Positions 49,317-58,315 of a stretch of 64,000 bases of DNA are shown piece by piece; the first letter of the stretch is position 1, and the number at the start of each line of letters is the position of its first letter. The stretch comes from Marinimicrobium alkaliphilum. GTDB taxonomy: Bacteria; Pseudomonadota; Gammaproteobacteria; Pseudomonadales; Cellvibrionaceae. The notes under the pieces were generated by a model. That model was not told the DNA's origin and made no database searches. It saw only the letters and a program-made list of their open reading frames with translations. The translations under genes and the position numbers were made by a program. Where the stretch lies: assembly GCF_003259155.1 (NCBI RefSeq), contig NZ_QGMQ01000004.1, positions 1 to 64,000 of the forward strand, written 5' to 3'.

Positions 49317-52300
49317 ATGTATCTAAAAAAGTTTATCTATATCAACTGGGGCAACATCCCCAACAGCGAGTGTGAGTTTGGGCCGATCAACCTCTTTTCG
49401 GGGGGCAATGGGTCCGGCAAAACCACCGCGGCGGATGCGATTCAGACCATCATGACCGCCGCCCACGACAGCCTGTTTCACTTTAACCCCGGCCAGGACG
49501 AATCCAGCCAGCGGGGGCGAGGGGGGAAGCAGGTGCGTACGCTTGCGTCCTACGTCCTGGGTTGTGACGACGGCGCCTACGCCCGGCCCGATGGCTGTGA
49601 TGGCTACCTCGGGGCGGTGTTTTATCCCACGCCCGGGGAAGACGGCCAACCTTTTACCGCCTTGATCGGCATGCGTGCGTTTATCGAAGGTGCGGGCCAG
49701 CAGCGGGTTGCGCGTCTGGACGACACCCAGTTTTTCATCTTGCCGGACATCAGCCTGAGCTTGAGCGACCTGCTTAAAGAAGACAAAGCCGGGCGCTATG
49801 TGTTGCCGCTCGATCGGGTCCATGCCCAGTTGCGGCGTCAGTTCAGTAGCCAGGCGGTGGAGAAGTACGACAAGAAAAAATCCTACCTGTGCCGATTTTA
49901 TGGCGCGCTGCGGGGGCGTCAGGATGCTGTTTCCGAGCGGGAAGCGATCAACGCGGCACGGGCGTTTTCGCGTTTTATGGCGTACAAACCCATCAAGGGT
50001 ATCGACGAGTTTGTAGCGACGGAAGTGCTCGAGCCGAGGGATCTGGGCGAAGCTATTCGTACCGTATCGTCGATGCTCAAACGCATTCACACCATGGAGG
50101 CGGACGCCCGTCAGATTCAGGAAGCGGTAGAGCGCCTGGCGCAGGGCTTGACCACCACCGATACCTATATCCAGACCTGGCTCGAATGGCAGTTGGCGCA
50201 TTATGGCCTTGCCCGGCGGCGCTATAATGACTGCCAGTTTCGCTACCTGACGCAAAAGAATTTGCAGCAAGAACTGCGCGACAAGCTGTCGGCCAACAGT
50301 CAGGCGGTCACCGTGTGTGAACAACGGCGCGAAGAGCTGCAGGCGCAGATTCTCGACGTCAATACCCGGCGTTTGGGTGTGCCTGCCTTGCGCGACAAAG
50401 ATCAGTTAGAGAAGGACAAGGCAGCACAGGAGAAGGCGATTCATGCGTCGGTGCCTGACTTATTGACCGGGAGCCAGCAATTGCAGGCTCATACTGAGGC
50501 GGCGTCCGAAATCCAGCAGCACCTGAGTCAGGTGTCTCTTGAACTGGCGATACCGGCCCTGGCAGAGAAAAACCTGAAACAATTGCTTAAATCGGTTGCA
50601 TCTGATGACCGGAAAATCGATGTTCACGGTTTGCTCAATCGGGATTGGATTGATCTGAGTCCACTGGAAGATACCCTCAGCCAGGCACGTGAGCAACAGC
50701 AGCAGCACAATCAGTTGGCCGCGGCATTTCACGGCGAACGTGCCGATGGCCAGGAACGTTTACGTGATCAACTGGCTGCCGAGGCGGGCAAACGTCAACG
50801 GACGATGGAGCAGGCTCAGAAGCAGAGCGAAGCCCTGCAGCGCGATATCGACGCCTTGAGCACGCAACAGGTCAGTTATCCGCCGTTTGTGCGCGCAGCC
50901 TTGGCCGCGATTCAACAACAGTGCCCGCAAGCGGATGCTCGGGTACTGTGCGACTACGTGGAAATTGTGGCGCCCGACTGGCAGTCGGCGCTGGAAGGCT
51001 ATATCGGGGGTGCGCGCTTCGGCATCATTGTTGAGCCGGAGTATGAGGCTGAAGCCATTCGGCTTGTGCGCAATCTGTCCGGCGGCAGTAAAGCCCGGGT
51101 GATCCAGGGCGACAAAGCCCGGCGCGACTGCGAGCGGATGAGCAGTTTGCCCGCAGACTCGGTCATTCACCTGATGCAGTTCAGTCATGCAACGGCTGAA
51201 TACTATCTCAAAGCCAGTTACGGACAAGTGCTGCAGGTGTCTGATGCCGAGGCGTTGCGCGGTGTCCGGCGCGGGGTTACGCGCGATGCGATGGGCTCTG
51301 GCAACTACGCAATGTTCCGTTGTGATATCCCGGATACCGATCTGGTGTTCGGTCAGGGCGCGCGCGAACGGGCGCTGGCGGCCAAACAGGCGGCGTTAAT
51401 ACTGGCACAGAAGGAGTGGCAGGCTGCCGACGAGCTGGCGCAGCGGACGCGGGCTTTGGTGCAGGCGGTGGATCGATTGAAGCCGGTGCAGGTTGCCGAT
51501 CAATTACAGACCATGCGCGATGCGCAGCGTCGGTCAGACGCCATCGACAAGCAGCTGGAACAACTGGACTTGGGCGACAGTGAAGCCCTGGAGCAGGAAC
51601 TGGCAGAGCTGAAAGCCCTGGATAAGGCATGCCTGCAAGAGTATCAAGCACTCAACGAAGAGCGGGTGAAGGTTCTGGCGCAGCAGGCCAATGTCGATGA
51701 CAAATGCCGCCAGCTCGATAGCGAGCAGGATCGCACCCTCGCGACGGTTGATCAGTGCGAAGCTGCACTGGAAGGCATCGGCGCTCTCTGGCCCGAGTTC
51801 GACAGCGAAACGCGTCTGGCGGCCGTCGATGACGACCTGCGCGATACCGGCTACTACGAAAATCAGCTGCCTACTCTCAGTGGCGAACTCAAAGCCAGCC
51901 TCAATCGGCTGCAACAGAACCTGATGCAACACAACCAGTTCAGTCGCAGTGCCGATGCCATGGCCTTCGAGCTGGATTACACCGACGAGCTGAGTCGCAA
52001 AAACTTTGCGGCGGTGTGTGATCTGCGGCGTCAGTACGATGCCCTCTACAACCGTCATAAGAACAACATTCTTGCGCAGCGTCATGCTGAGCTGGGCTCA
52101 TTGCGGGAGAGCTTTAACAACGCATTTGTCTCGGATCTGTGCCATGTGGTCTATCAGTCCATCAATGACGGCAAGAAAGTCCTGGAAAATCTCAATGCGG
52201 AACTTGAGCACCATCGTTTCGGCGCTGACCGTGAACGCTTTCGGTTCGGTTGGGACTGGGTGCCCGAGTACAAAGAGTATTGGCAATTTTTCAAGGCGGT

Positions 52301-52940
52301 CATGGACAATCCCAGCTTGCGCGAGGGCGACAACCTGTTCGATATTCCCCTGGAGCCCAAACACCAGCGGGTGCGCGAGCGCCTGATGGCTATGCTGCTC
52401 AGCGACGATGAACAGCAGGCTCTGCGCGAGCTGACGCGTATGTCCGATTACCGCAACTACCGTCGCTACGAGATCTACAAGGAACCTGAGGGCAAGCCGC
52501 CCATCGCCCTGAGCCAGTACGGTACCGGGTCAGGCGGCCAGTTGGAAACCCCGGCCTACATTATCCGCAGCGCGGCGATTACCTCGGCGTTTCGCTTTAA
52601 CGAAGGCAGCAACCATCTACGCATGGTGCTCGTGGATGAGGCCTTCTCCAAGATGGACGAACATCGCTCGCGCGAGGTGATCAATTACCTGACCGAAAGC
52701 CTGGGCCTGCAATTGTTGTTCATTATGCCCAGCAGTAAATCCGGCCCCTTTATGGATTTGATCTCCAACCAGTTTGTGTTCAGCAAATGCCCCACCGCCG
52801 AGCGCGTGGGCGAGCTCAACAGCCGGGTGATCCTCGACCGCCAAACCTGTGATCAGGCGCAGATCGAGAAACTGATGGCGAACCACCGCCGTACCATCCG
52901 CCAACAGGCGGAACTGGAATTCCTGTCCGAGGTGGAGTGA
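49317..52940 (+). CDS. jetC: Wadjet system SMC/MukB-like ATPase JetC
   Basis: A 1207-residue SMC-like ATPase. Walker A is FSGGNGSGKTTAADAIQ (about residues 27-43). Coiled coils span about residues 300-560 and 690-960 with a hinge-like segment near 575-670 (WQSALEGYIGGARFGIIVEP). The C-terminal head has the signature GTGSGGQLETPAYIIRSAA (about 1067) and Walker B LRMVLVDEAFSKMDE (about 1100). It is the loop-extruding motor of Wadjet. ATG 49317 opens with MYLKKFIYINWGNIPN, the usual start; in-frame codons further up cross the palindromic element. The ribosome binding site is weak (AAGG at 49300). JetD overlaps its stop. Confidence 0.93.
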   Translation: MYLKKFIYINWGNIPNSECEFGPINLFSGGNGSGKTTAADAIQTIMTAAHDSLFHFNPGQDESSQRGRGGKQVRTLASYVLGCDDGAYARPDGCDGYLGAVFYPTPGEDGQPFTALIGMRAFIEGAGQQRVARLDDTQFFILPDISLSLSDLLKEDKAGRYVLPLDRVHAQLRRQFSSQAVEKYDKKKSYLCRFYGALRGRQDAVSEREAINAARAFSRFMAYKPIKGIDEFVATEVLEPRDLGEAIRTVSSMLKRIHTMEADARQIQEAVERLAQGLTTTDTYIQTWLEWQLAHYGLARRRYNDCQFRYLTQKNLQQELRDKLSANSQAVTVCEQRREELQAQILDVNTRRLGVPALRDKDQLEKDKAAQEKAIHASVPDLLTGSQQLQAHTEAASEIQQHLSQVSLELAIPALAEKNLKQLLKSVASDDRKIDVHGLLNRDWIDLSPLEDTLSQAREQQQQHNQLAAAFHGERADGQERLRDQLAAEAGKRQRTMEQAQKQSEALQRDIDALSTQQVSYPPFVRAALAAIQQQCPQADARVLCDYVEIVAPDWQSALEGYIGGARFGIIVEPEYEAEAIRLVRNLSGGSKARVIQGDKARRDCERMSSLPADSVIHLMQFSHATAEYYLKASYGQVLQVSDAEALRGVRRGVTRDAMGSGNYAMFRCDIPDTDLVFGQGARERALAAKQAALILAQKEWQAADELAQRTRALVQAVDRLKPVQVADQLQTMRDAQRRSDAIDKQLEQLDLGDSEALEQELAELKALDKACLQEYQALNEERVKVLAQQANVDDKCRQLDSEQDRTLATVDQCEAALEGIGALWPEFDSETRLAAVDDDLRDTGYYENQLPTLSGELKASLNRLQQNLMQHNQFSRSADAMAFELDYTDELSRKNFAAVCDLRRQYDALYNRHKNNILAQRHAELGSLRESFNNAFVSDLCHVVYQSINDGKKVLENLNAELEHHRFGADRERFRFGWDWVPEYKEYWQFFKAVMDNPSLREGDNLFDIPLEPKHQRVRERLMAMLLSDDEQQALRELTRMSDYRNYRRYEIYKEPEGKPPIALSQYGTGSGGQLETPAYIIRSAAITSAFRFNEGSNHLRMVLVDEAFSKMDEHRSREVINYLTESLGLQLLFIMPSSKSGPFMDLISNQFVFSKCPTAERVGELNSRVILDRQTCDQAQIEKLMANHRRTIRQQAELEFLSEVE

Positions 52941-54130
52941 TGCAGCGCCCGGTCTGGTGGCAGGATGAGGATGTTGCCGATTTCCGGGCGCTATGTCTGT
53001 GGGCGCTCAATCAGTTTGAACGTCAGAGGGAGTCAGATCGGGCCCGACCCCTTCGGCGCACATTGTCGGCGGTTAACTTTCCGTCACTTTACGATTACCT
53101 GTCCGCTGAACGGCGTGAATTTTTGTGGCAGTGTATGCTTGAGGTGTCGCCAGGACTTTTTGTGCTATCGAATCAGAAGTCGCTGCCTGACACCCCGCCT
53201 GATCAGCCGTTTACCATCAGCTTCAGTGAAGGGGCCGAGGCAAGATTGCGACAGTGGCTTGATCGGCCGGTTGTCAGTGCTGAACTGAGCGCCTGGCAGA
53301 AAGCAGTCAGAGACTGGGAAAACTCCCCCGATTGGCGCGAGCTCGAGGGTGAGCTGCCATGGGCGGACCTCGGCTATTCGCCGGAGGTGGTCTTGGCAGC
53401 GTTGTCCGCGCTTGCCGATCTGCCCGAAAGCACACGCTTGACTTGGCGTCAGCTGAGCGCACAGTTGTTTGCGGGAGACTCCAAGTACCTTGACAGGCCT
53501 TTGCGCCAGCGCTGGTTGCTCGCGAAATTCCCTGTTCTGAATACCTGTATTGTCCCCCGGCCGATACTGTGTTCCGCGCATTTGGTGGCGCGGGCTCAAA
53601 CGGTCTTGATCATAGAAAATCAGGACAGCTTTCTCCACCTCAAGTCCTACGCCCAACGTTTGAGGGCACACCTGGTGTATAGCCACGGCTTTACCGGTGC
53701 GGCAGAGCGTATCAGGGAGAGACCCATTGTGGATTTCAGTTACAGCGGCGACTTCAGCCAACGGGATGACTTTGAGACACATTGGTTTAACGCCTCGTCA
53801 CGTTCTTTGCACATGACGTTTTGGGGTGATTTGGATTACTCAGGCCTTGCGATACTGAGCGCTTTGCGTCTGCGCTTTCCTGAACTTGAGGCCTGGCGAC
53901 CTGGTTACAGCCCGATGTTGGCGGAAATTCGGGCCGGGCGGGGTCATCGGCCGGACGATGCGGGCAAGGAAAACCAGGTCTGCAGTTTTAGTGCATCAGG
54001 CTGTGCCTATACAGACAATGAATTGATCCCGGCACTCGCAAGGCATGGCCGCTTTGTCGACCAGGAAGCCGTGACCCATGAGCTGCTAGACTTACCCTTG
54101 ATAGATGATGCAGGTGATGACTATGCGTAA
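52940..54130 (+). CDS. jetD: Wadjet system nuclease JetD (DUF3322/DUF2220)
   Basis: A 396-residue protein with an N-terminal DUF3322 arm and a C-terminal DUF2220 Toprim-like nuclease domain related to topoisomerase VI. The Toprim glutamate is in VLIIENQDSFLHL (about residue 226) and the paired aspartates in TFWGDLDYSGLAIL (about 297 and 299), so the catalytic centre looks intact. JetD cleaves plasmid DNA trapped by JetABC. ATG 52940 overlaps the jetC TGA by one base with GGTGGAG upstream; GTG 52937 is also possible. The first outer-membrane gene starts inside its last codons. Confidence 0.92.
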   Translation: MQRPVWWQDEDVADFRALCLWALNQFERQRESDRARPLRRTLSAVNFPSLYDYLSAERREFLWQCMLEVSPGLFVLSNQKSLPDTPPDQPFTISFSEGAEARLRQWLDRPVVSAELSAWQKAVRDWENSPDWRELEGELPWADLGYSPEVVLAALSALADLPESTRLTWRQLSAQLFAGDSKYLDRPLRQRWLLAKFPVLNTCIVPRPILCSAHLVARAQTVLIIENQDSFLHLKSYAQRLRAHLVYSHGFTGAAERIRERPIVDFSYSGDFSQRDDFETHWFNASSRSLHMTFWGDLDYSGLAILSALRLRFPELEAWRPGYSPMLAEIRAGRGHRPDDAGKENQVCSFSASGCAYTDNELIPALARHGRFVDQEAVTHELLDLPLIDDAGDDYA

Positions 54131-54734
54131 ATTGCTGGGCTTTGTGGGGCTGTGGTTGGTGGGGATCGGGGCGATGGCACCCGTGGCCGCTGAGCCGGTT
54201 TTTTCTCACACTCAGGTTGGGATCAGTCTGGGGCGGGTGTCTCTCGATCGCCCGTTGATGTATCGCGCGGAGCGCTTTGACAGCTTGCTGTCGGCGGAGC
54301 TGGATGCCAGCGTTCAGGTGCTGGACAATGCGGTTGTCGGCTTCTCTACTCGGGTCGAGACCGCTGACCGAAACGGTGTTGATGTGAGTGTGTTGAACAG
54401 CACGGCATTTGTAAAGTTTCCTTTCTCTATCAATGAGTTGGTGATCATTCCTAAGGTAGGTTATAGCTATTCTGAGGCCGAGACCTGCCAGTGGAATCTT
54501 TGCGCACGCACCAGCGATGATGCTCTGATGGTCGGGGTTGAGGGTCGTCTATGGGTGGTCCCTGGGCGTTGGGAGTTGTTTGGGGGCTATACGGACTACA
54601 CCTCTGAGTTTATCAACCCTTGGGCTGATGGCGGAGTCGCTTACTGGTGGGATCGCCAGCACCGCTTTCACGGGCGCTACCGAGAAGATCGTGAAAGTCA
54701 TACGTGGGAAGTCGGGTATAGCTTTCAGTGGTGA
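54123..54734 (+). CDS. Outer-membrane beta-barrel-like protein, paralogue 1
   Basis: A 203-residue protein with a signal peptide (LGFVGLWLVGIGAMAPVAAE) and alternating beta strands ending in an aromatic residue (WEVGYSFQW), the C-terminal signature for BamA recognition. A central pair of cysteines lies in AETCQWNLCARTSDD. ATG 54123 overlaps the jetD stop by 8 bp, so translation may be coupled. It is homologous to the next gene (shared GYTDY, AExC..xxC and terminal W). The function is unknown; a small porin-like or OmpW/OmpA-like barrel is likely. Confidence 0.75.
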   Translation: MRKLLGFVGLWLVGIGAMAPVAAEPVFSHTQVGISLGRVSLDRPLMYRAERFDSLLSAELDASVQVLDNAVVGFSTRVETADRNGVDVSVLNSTAFVKFPFSINELVIIPKVGYSYSEAETCQWNLCARTSDDALMVGVEGRLWVVPGRWELFGGYTDYTSEFINPWADGGVAYWWDRQHRFHGRYREDRESHTWEVGYSFQW

Positions 54735-54784
54735 AGACTTGGCTCAAACCTCGTACAATGCGCGATCTTTTAAAGGAGCTGAAA

Positions 54785-55402
54785 ATGCACAAATTGATTC
54801 CGGCCATGATGGCCACAGTCGTCCTCGCGTGCGCACCGCTGACCGCTAGCGCGCAATATGCCACCAACTTCTCCTATACCTTTTTGGGCATTGAGATCGG
54901 CTCGGCGGACCTGGAACAACAGGTTCTGGTGGACAACGAGGTCTACGAAGAGCTTGGTGTTGCGGACATTTTTGGCAGCTACCAGTTCAGTGATAACGCC
55001 GCGGTGTCCTTTTCGAGTCTGGCGATGAGCAATTCCGGCAACAGAACAGAGATCACGGATACGATTGCAACCCTGAGTCTGCACTTCCCGTTTCAATTAA
55101 ATACCGTGGATCTGGTGCCTCATATTGGTTGGGCCGGCGTTGAGGCTGAGGCCTGTTCAGGCAATTTTTGTTACTCGGAAAGCTTCAACTCACTCACCTA
55201 TGGTGTCGATCTTCGCCTTTGGCTCGTACCGAATACGTTAGAGCTGGGCGTTGGTTATACCGACTATGCCGAGGATGAGTTGAGCCGTGTGGTGAGCCTT
55301 GAAGCTGCGATGTGGGCTTGGGAGCGGCACCGTTTCAGTCTGTCGTATTACGATCGCGAGATGAGCAAGACCACGACGATCGGTTATCGTTATAACTGGT
55401 AA
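54785..55402 (+). CDS. Outer-membrane beta-barrel-like protein, paralogue 2
   Basis: A 205-residue paralogue of the preceding gene: signal peptide (IPAMMATVVLACAPLTASAQ), beta-rich body, cysteine pair in VEAEACSGNFCYSESFNS, ELGVGYTDYAEDELSR and the C-terminal IGYRYNW. ATG 54785 has AAGGAG at 54773-54778. A start at 54728 would overlap paralogue 1. The pair probably arose by tandem duplication. The function is unknown. Confidence 0.78.
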   Translation: MHKLIPAMMATVVLACAPLTASAQYATNFSYTFLGIEIGSADLEQQVLVDNEVYEELGVADIFGSYQFSDNAAVSFSSLAMSNSGNRTEITDTIATLSLHFPFQLNTVDLVPHIGWAGVEAEACSGNFCYSESFNSLTYGVDLRLWLVPNTLELGVGYTDYAEDELSRVVSLEAAMWAWERHRFSLSYYDREMSKTTTIGYRYNW

Positions 55403-55426
55403 GCGTTGGGGTTGGGTGCCTCAGGT

Positions 55427-55686
55427 GTCGGATTACGCCTGCGGCTAATCCGACCTACTCGGACATTGGTGCTCTGTGTTGGGTTGGGTGCTTCACTGTC
55501 GGATTACGCCTGCGGCTAATCCGACCTACTCGGACATTGGTGCTCTGTCTTGGGTTGGGTGCCTCATTGTCGGATTACGCTTCGCTAATCCGACCTACTC
55601 GAACAACGGTGCTCTGGTCCGACCTACTCGGGGCAATGGCACGTTGGTTTCAGTAGGTCGGATTAGCGCGGAGCGCGTAATCCGAC
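55427..55686. repeat. Tandem REP array with 71-bp period
   Basis: GTCGGATTACGC units start at 55427, 55498 and 55569, exactly 71 bp apart, with near-identical intervening sequence (CTACTCGGACATTGGTGCTC, then GGGTTGGGTGC). A truncated unit follows (CCGACCTACTCG at 55619-55630), and an inverted unit closes the array at 55653-55686. The array occupies the whole gap between the second outer-membrane gene and the crcB promoter. Confidence 0.9.
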
Positions 55687-55707
55687 AAAATGGCAGCAAG
55701 CCCGACT

Positions 55708-55736
55708 TTGTCTTCCGTCTTTCGCCGCTTTATACT
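55708..55736 (+). promoter_or_regulatory. Sigma-70-like promoter of the crcB pair
   Basis: TTGTCT (55708-55713) and TATACT (55731-55736) are separated by 17 bp and precede the first crcB start by about 50 bp. No fluoride (crcB-motif) riboswitch is visible in the short leader. Confidence 0.65.
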
Positions 55737-55784
55737 CGGTTACAACCCATCCGATTCGATTCAATCCGCGCATAAGGGCTTGTG

Positions 55785-56189
55785 GTGTCCCAATATTGGC
55801 TCAATATTTTCGCCGTCGCCGCGGGCAGTGCTCTCGGCGGGGTGCTGCGTTATTGGGTGTCCACGGCGGTTCAGCATCAGGCTGAGAAGTGGCGCGCCTG
55901 GCGCGGTTTTCCCTGGGGCACGCTGGTGGTCAATGTCACCGGAGCGATTCTGGCGGGGCTGCTGATCGGCCTGAGTGTGCGCCTTGCGGCCTGGTCCGCT
56001 GAACTTCAACTGCTCCTTCTGATCGGCTTTTGCGGCAGCTACACCACGGTGTCGTCCTTCGCCTTGCAAACTCTGGCTCTGGGTCGGAGCGGCAACTGGC
56101 TGGGCGTCGCTGCCAACCTGCTGGGCAGTCTGCTGCTTTGTCTGTTGGGGGTATACCTGGGCCGAACACTGGCGGGGGTGTGGTTATGA
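55785..56189 (+). CDS. crcB: Fluoride channel CrcB/Fluc, first subunit
   Basis: A 134-residue, four-helix membrane protein of the Fluc family that exports fluoride. Motifs: GSALGGVLRYWVS, FPWGTLVVNVTGAILAGLLI with the conserved Asn, and GFCGSYTTVSSFALQTLAL. GTG 55785 is favoured (AAGGG 6 bp upstream); GTG 55782 is possible. It overlaps the second crcB by 4 bp. Confidence 0.93.
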   Translation: MSQYWLNIFAVAAGSALGGVLRYWVSTAVQHQAEKWRAWRGFPWGTLVVNVTGAILAGLLIGLSVRLAAWSAELQLLLLIGFCGSYTTVSSFALQTLALGRSGNWLGVAANLLGSLLLCLLGVYLGRTLAGVWL

Positions 56190-56590
56190 CCCTGGCGCTC
56201 TGGATCGCCCTGGGAAGCGCCCTTGGCGGCAGCGCCCGATTTATGCTGGCCGATCTATCGATGCGCATGGGGCCGCAGGCATTTCCCTGGGACACGCTGG
56301 CGGTCAATACCCTCGGCTCACTGCTCATCGGGGTCGTGGCCGCGCTGTCGGCCACCGGTGGTCGCTTCGTGGTAAGCAGTCGCTGGCGGCAATTCTGGAT
56401 GACCGGCGTATGCGGCGGGTTTACCACCTTCTCCATTTTCAGTGTTCAGAGTCTGGCGCTGCTGCAAACCAACCTGTGGCTGGGGCTGCTAAATCTGCTG
56501 GCAACGGCTACTCTATGCCTATTGGCCGTCTGGGTGGGTTGGCACTGGGGCAGCCGACTCGATCGAACAACAACAGAGGTGAACGGTTAA
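56186..56590 (+). CDS. crcB: Fluoride channel CrcB/Fluc, second subunit
   Basis: A 134-residue second Fluc protein: GSALGGSARFMLADLSMRMG, FPWDTLAVNTLGSLLIGVVA and VCGGFTTFSIFSVQSLALL. ATG 56186 overlaps the first gene as ATGA; a longer frame from 56030 is a reading of the first gene. Fluc channels are dual-topology dimers; two adjacent divergent genes suggest an obligate heterodimer. The DUF815 gene starts immediately after the stop. Confidence 0.92.
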   Translation: MTLALWIALGSALGGSARFMLADLSMRMGPQAFPWDTLAVNTLGSLLIGVVAALSATGGRFVVSSRWRQFWMTGVCGGFTTFSIFSVQSLALLQTNLWLGLLNLLATATLCLLAVWVGWHWGSRLDRTTTEVNG

Positions 56591-57433
56591 ATGTCATTTG
56601 AGCGCGCATTGGATCGACTGGAACAGATTCTCGGGCGGGCCGAAGCACTCCTGCCTCCCGTGGCGCCCGAACCGGACTGGCAGGCGGATGCCTTCCGTTG
56701 GCGGCGTGAGAATGGGCGCGGTTACCTGCAGGCGGTACGTCATCCCCACGAGATCGCGCTCGACGCTTTGCACAATATCGATGAGCAGAAAAAGGCGATC
56801 CTGCGCAATACCCAACGCTTTGTCGAGGGCAAGCCCGCGAACAACGTCCTTCTGACCGGGGCCCGCGGCACGGGTAAATCCACGCTCATCAAAGCCTGCT
56901 GGAACCACTTTCGCGACCAGGGTCTGAAGTTGATCGAAGTGGATAAAACCGATCTGCTGTCGCTGATCGACATTCTTGAGTTGATCGAGGAGCGGGACGA
57001 GCGCTTTATCCTGTTTTGTGATGACCTTTCGTTTGAGGAAGGGGAGAGCGGCTACAAGGCCCTCAAGTCTGCACTCGATGGCTCCATTGCCGCCCCGTCG
57101 GCCAATGTGCTCTTTTACGCGACCTCCAATCGCCGCCATCTGCTGCCCGAGAAGATGCGGGAAAACCTCGACGTCCTCTATGAAGACGGCGAGGTGCGGC
57201 CCAATGACAGTATTGAGGAAAAGGTCTCGCTGTCTGAGCGTTTCGGCCTCTGGCTGAGCTTTTATCCGTTCTCCCAGGATGACTACCTGGCCGCGGCCCG
57301 TTATTGGGTCGAGGCACTCGGTGGCCAGTGGAATGACGACACCCGAGCGCGGGCACTGCTCTGGCACCGGACCCGGGGGGCGCGCAGCGGCCGGGTGGCC
57401 TGGCAGTTCGCCCGGGACGATGTCGAGGCCTAG
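56591..57433 (+). CDS. DUF815 AAA-type ATP-binding protein
   Basis: A 280-residue DUF815 P-loop protein: Walker A LLTGARGTGKSTLIKACW (about residues 88-105), Walker B RFILFCDDLSFEEGE (about 139-153) and sensor region NVLFYATSNRRHLLPEKM (about 174-191). It belongs to AAA+-like ATPases of unsettled role, widely conserved. It directly abuts the second crcB gene, and the hydrolase gene follows after 3 bp. Confidence 0.9.
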   Translation: MSFERALDRLEQILGRAEALLPPVAPEPDWQADAFRWRRENGRGYLQAVRHPHEIALDALHNIDEQKKAILRNTQRFVEGKPANNVLLTGARGTGKSTLIKACWNHFRDQGLKLIEVDKTDLLSLIDILELIEERDERFILFCDDLSFEEGESGYKALKSALDGSIAAPSANVLFYATSNRRHLLPEKMRENLDVLYEDGEVRPNDSIEEKVSLSERFGLWLSFYPFSQDDYLAAARYWVEALGGQWNDDTRARALLWHRTRGARSGRVAWQFARDDVEA

Positions 57434-57436
57434 GTG

Positions 57437-58255
57437 ATGCAACGCCTCGGACGTTGGTTGCTGACCGCGGGGGTGGCCTATGCCACGCTGGTGGTACTGG
57501 TCTGGGCCCTGCAGGGCTGCATGATTCACATTCCCAGCCGCACTCTTGCGGCCAGTCCGGCGGCTATCGGGCTGGGTTATGAGGACGTGCGCCTGGAAAC
57601 GGAAGACGGCGAGCGCCTGCATGCCTGGTATCTTCCTGCGCCCTCGGCCCGCGGAACCCTGCTGTTTTTCCACGGCAATGCCGGCAATATCTCCCATCGT
57701 CTGGACTCGTTGCAGATTTTCCACGATTTGGCGCTGAACGTGTTGATTGTCGATTACCGCGGTTACGGCGAGAGCAGTGGCCGCCCCAGCGAGCGGGGCC
57801 TTTACCGGGACGGGCAGGCGGCTTTTGACTACCTCTTGAGCGAACGGGACGAAGCGCCGGAGCGTCTGATCTTCTTCGGTCGCTCCCTGGGGGCGGCCGT
57901 GGCCGCCGAGACCGCCCGTGGGCAGCCTATCGGGGGCCTGATTCTCGAATCCGGTTTTACCTCCGTTCCCGATATTGGTGCCGATCTCTATCCCTTCTTA
58001 CCGGTGCGCTGGCTCACCCGTTACCGCTATGACGCCCGGGCGGCGCTTGCTGAGGTCGAAGCCCCGGTTCTGGTGGTCCACAGTCCGGACGACGAGATCA
58101 TCCCCGAGCGCCATGGTCGGGCGCTCTACGACGCCGCATCTGAGCCCAAGCGCTTTCTGGCAATCAGGGGCGATCACAACCACGGCTTCCTGCGCTCCCG
58201 GGAGACCTATATTCCCGGGCTGGACGCCTTTCTCACCGAGGTGCTCGGTCGGTGA
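57437..58255 (+). CDS. Alpha/beta hydrolase (ABHD13/17-like)
   Basis: A 272-residue hydrolase with an N-terminal hydrophobic segment (LLTAGVAYATLVVLVWALQG) ending in CMIH, so it may be anchored or a lipoprotein. The oxyanion region is FFHGNAGNISHRLDSL, the nucleophile elbow FFGRSLGAAVAAET (Ser), the acid VVHSPDDEIIPERH and the His IRGDHNHGFL. The substrate is unknown. GTG 57434 is an alternative start. Confidence 0.85.
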   Translation: MQRLGRWLLTAGVAYATLVVLVWALQGCMIHIPSRTLAASPAAIGLGYEDVRLETEDGERLHAWYLPAPSARGTLLFFHGNAGNISHRLDSLQIFHDLALNVLIVDYRGYGESSGRPSERGLYRDGQAAFDYLLSERDEAPERLIFFGRSLGAAVAAETARGQPIGGLILESGFTSVPDIGADLYPFLPVRWLTRYRYDARAALAEVEAPVLVVHSPDDEIIPERHGRALYDAASEPKRFLAIRGDHNHGFLRSRETYIPGLDAFLTEVLGR

Positions 58256-58315
58256 TGCAAAGCGAGGCCTAAGCCCCTACAATAGCGCCCTCACGATTCA
58301 AGAATGGCGTTATTT

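Noticed and set aside
55427-55686. CRISPR-like array
   Set aside because: The 71-bp periodic units are palindromic REPs with near-identical spacers, whereas CRISPR spacers are unique; there are no cas genes nearby.
55686-55784. Fluoride riboswitch upstream of crcB
   Set aside because: The leader after the promoter is too short and lacks the conserved crcB-motif sequences.
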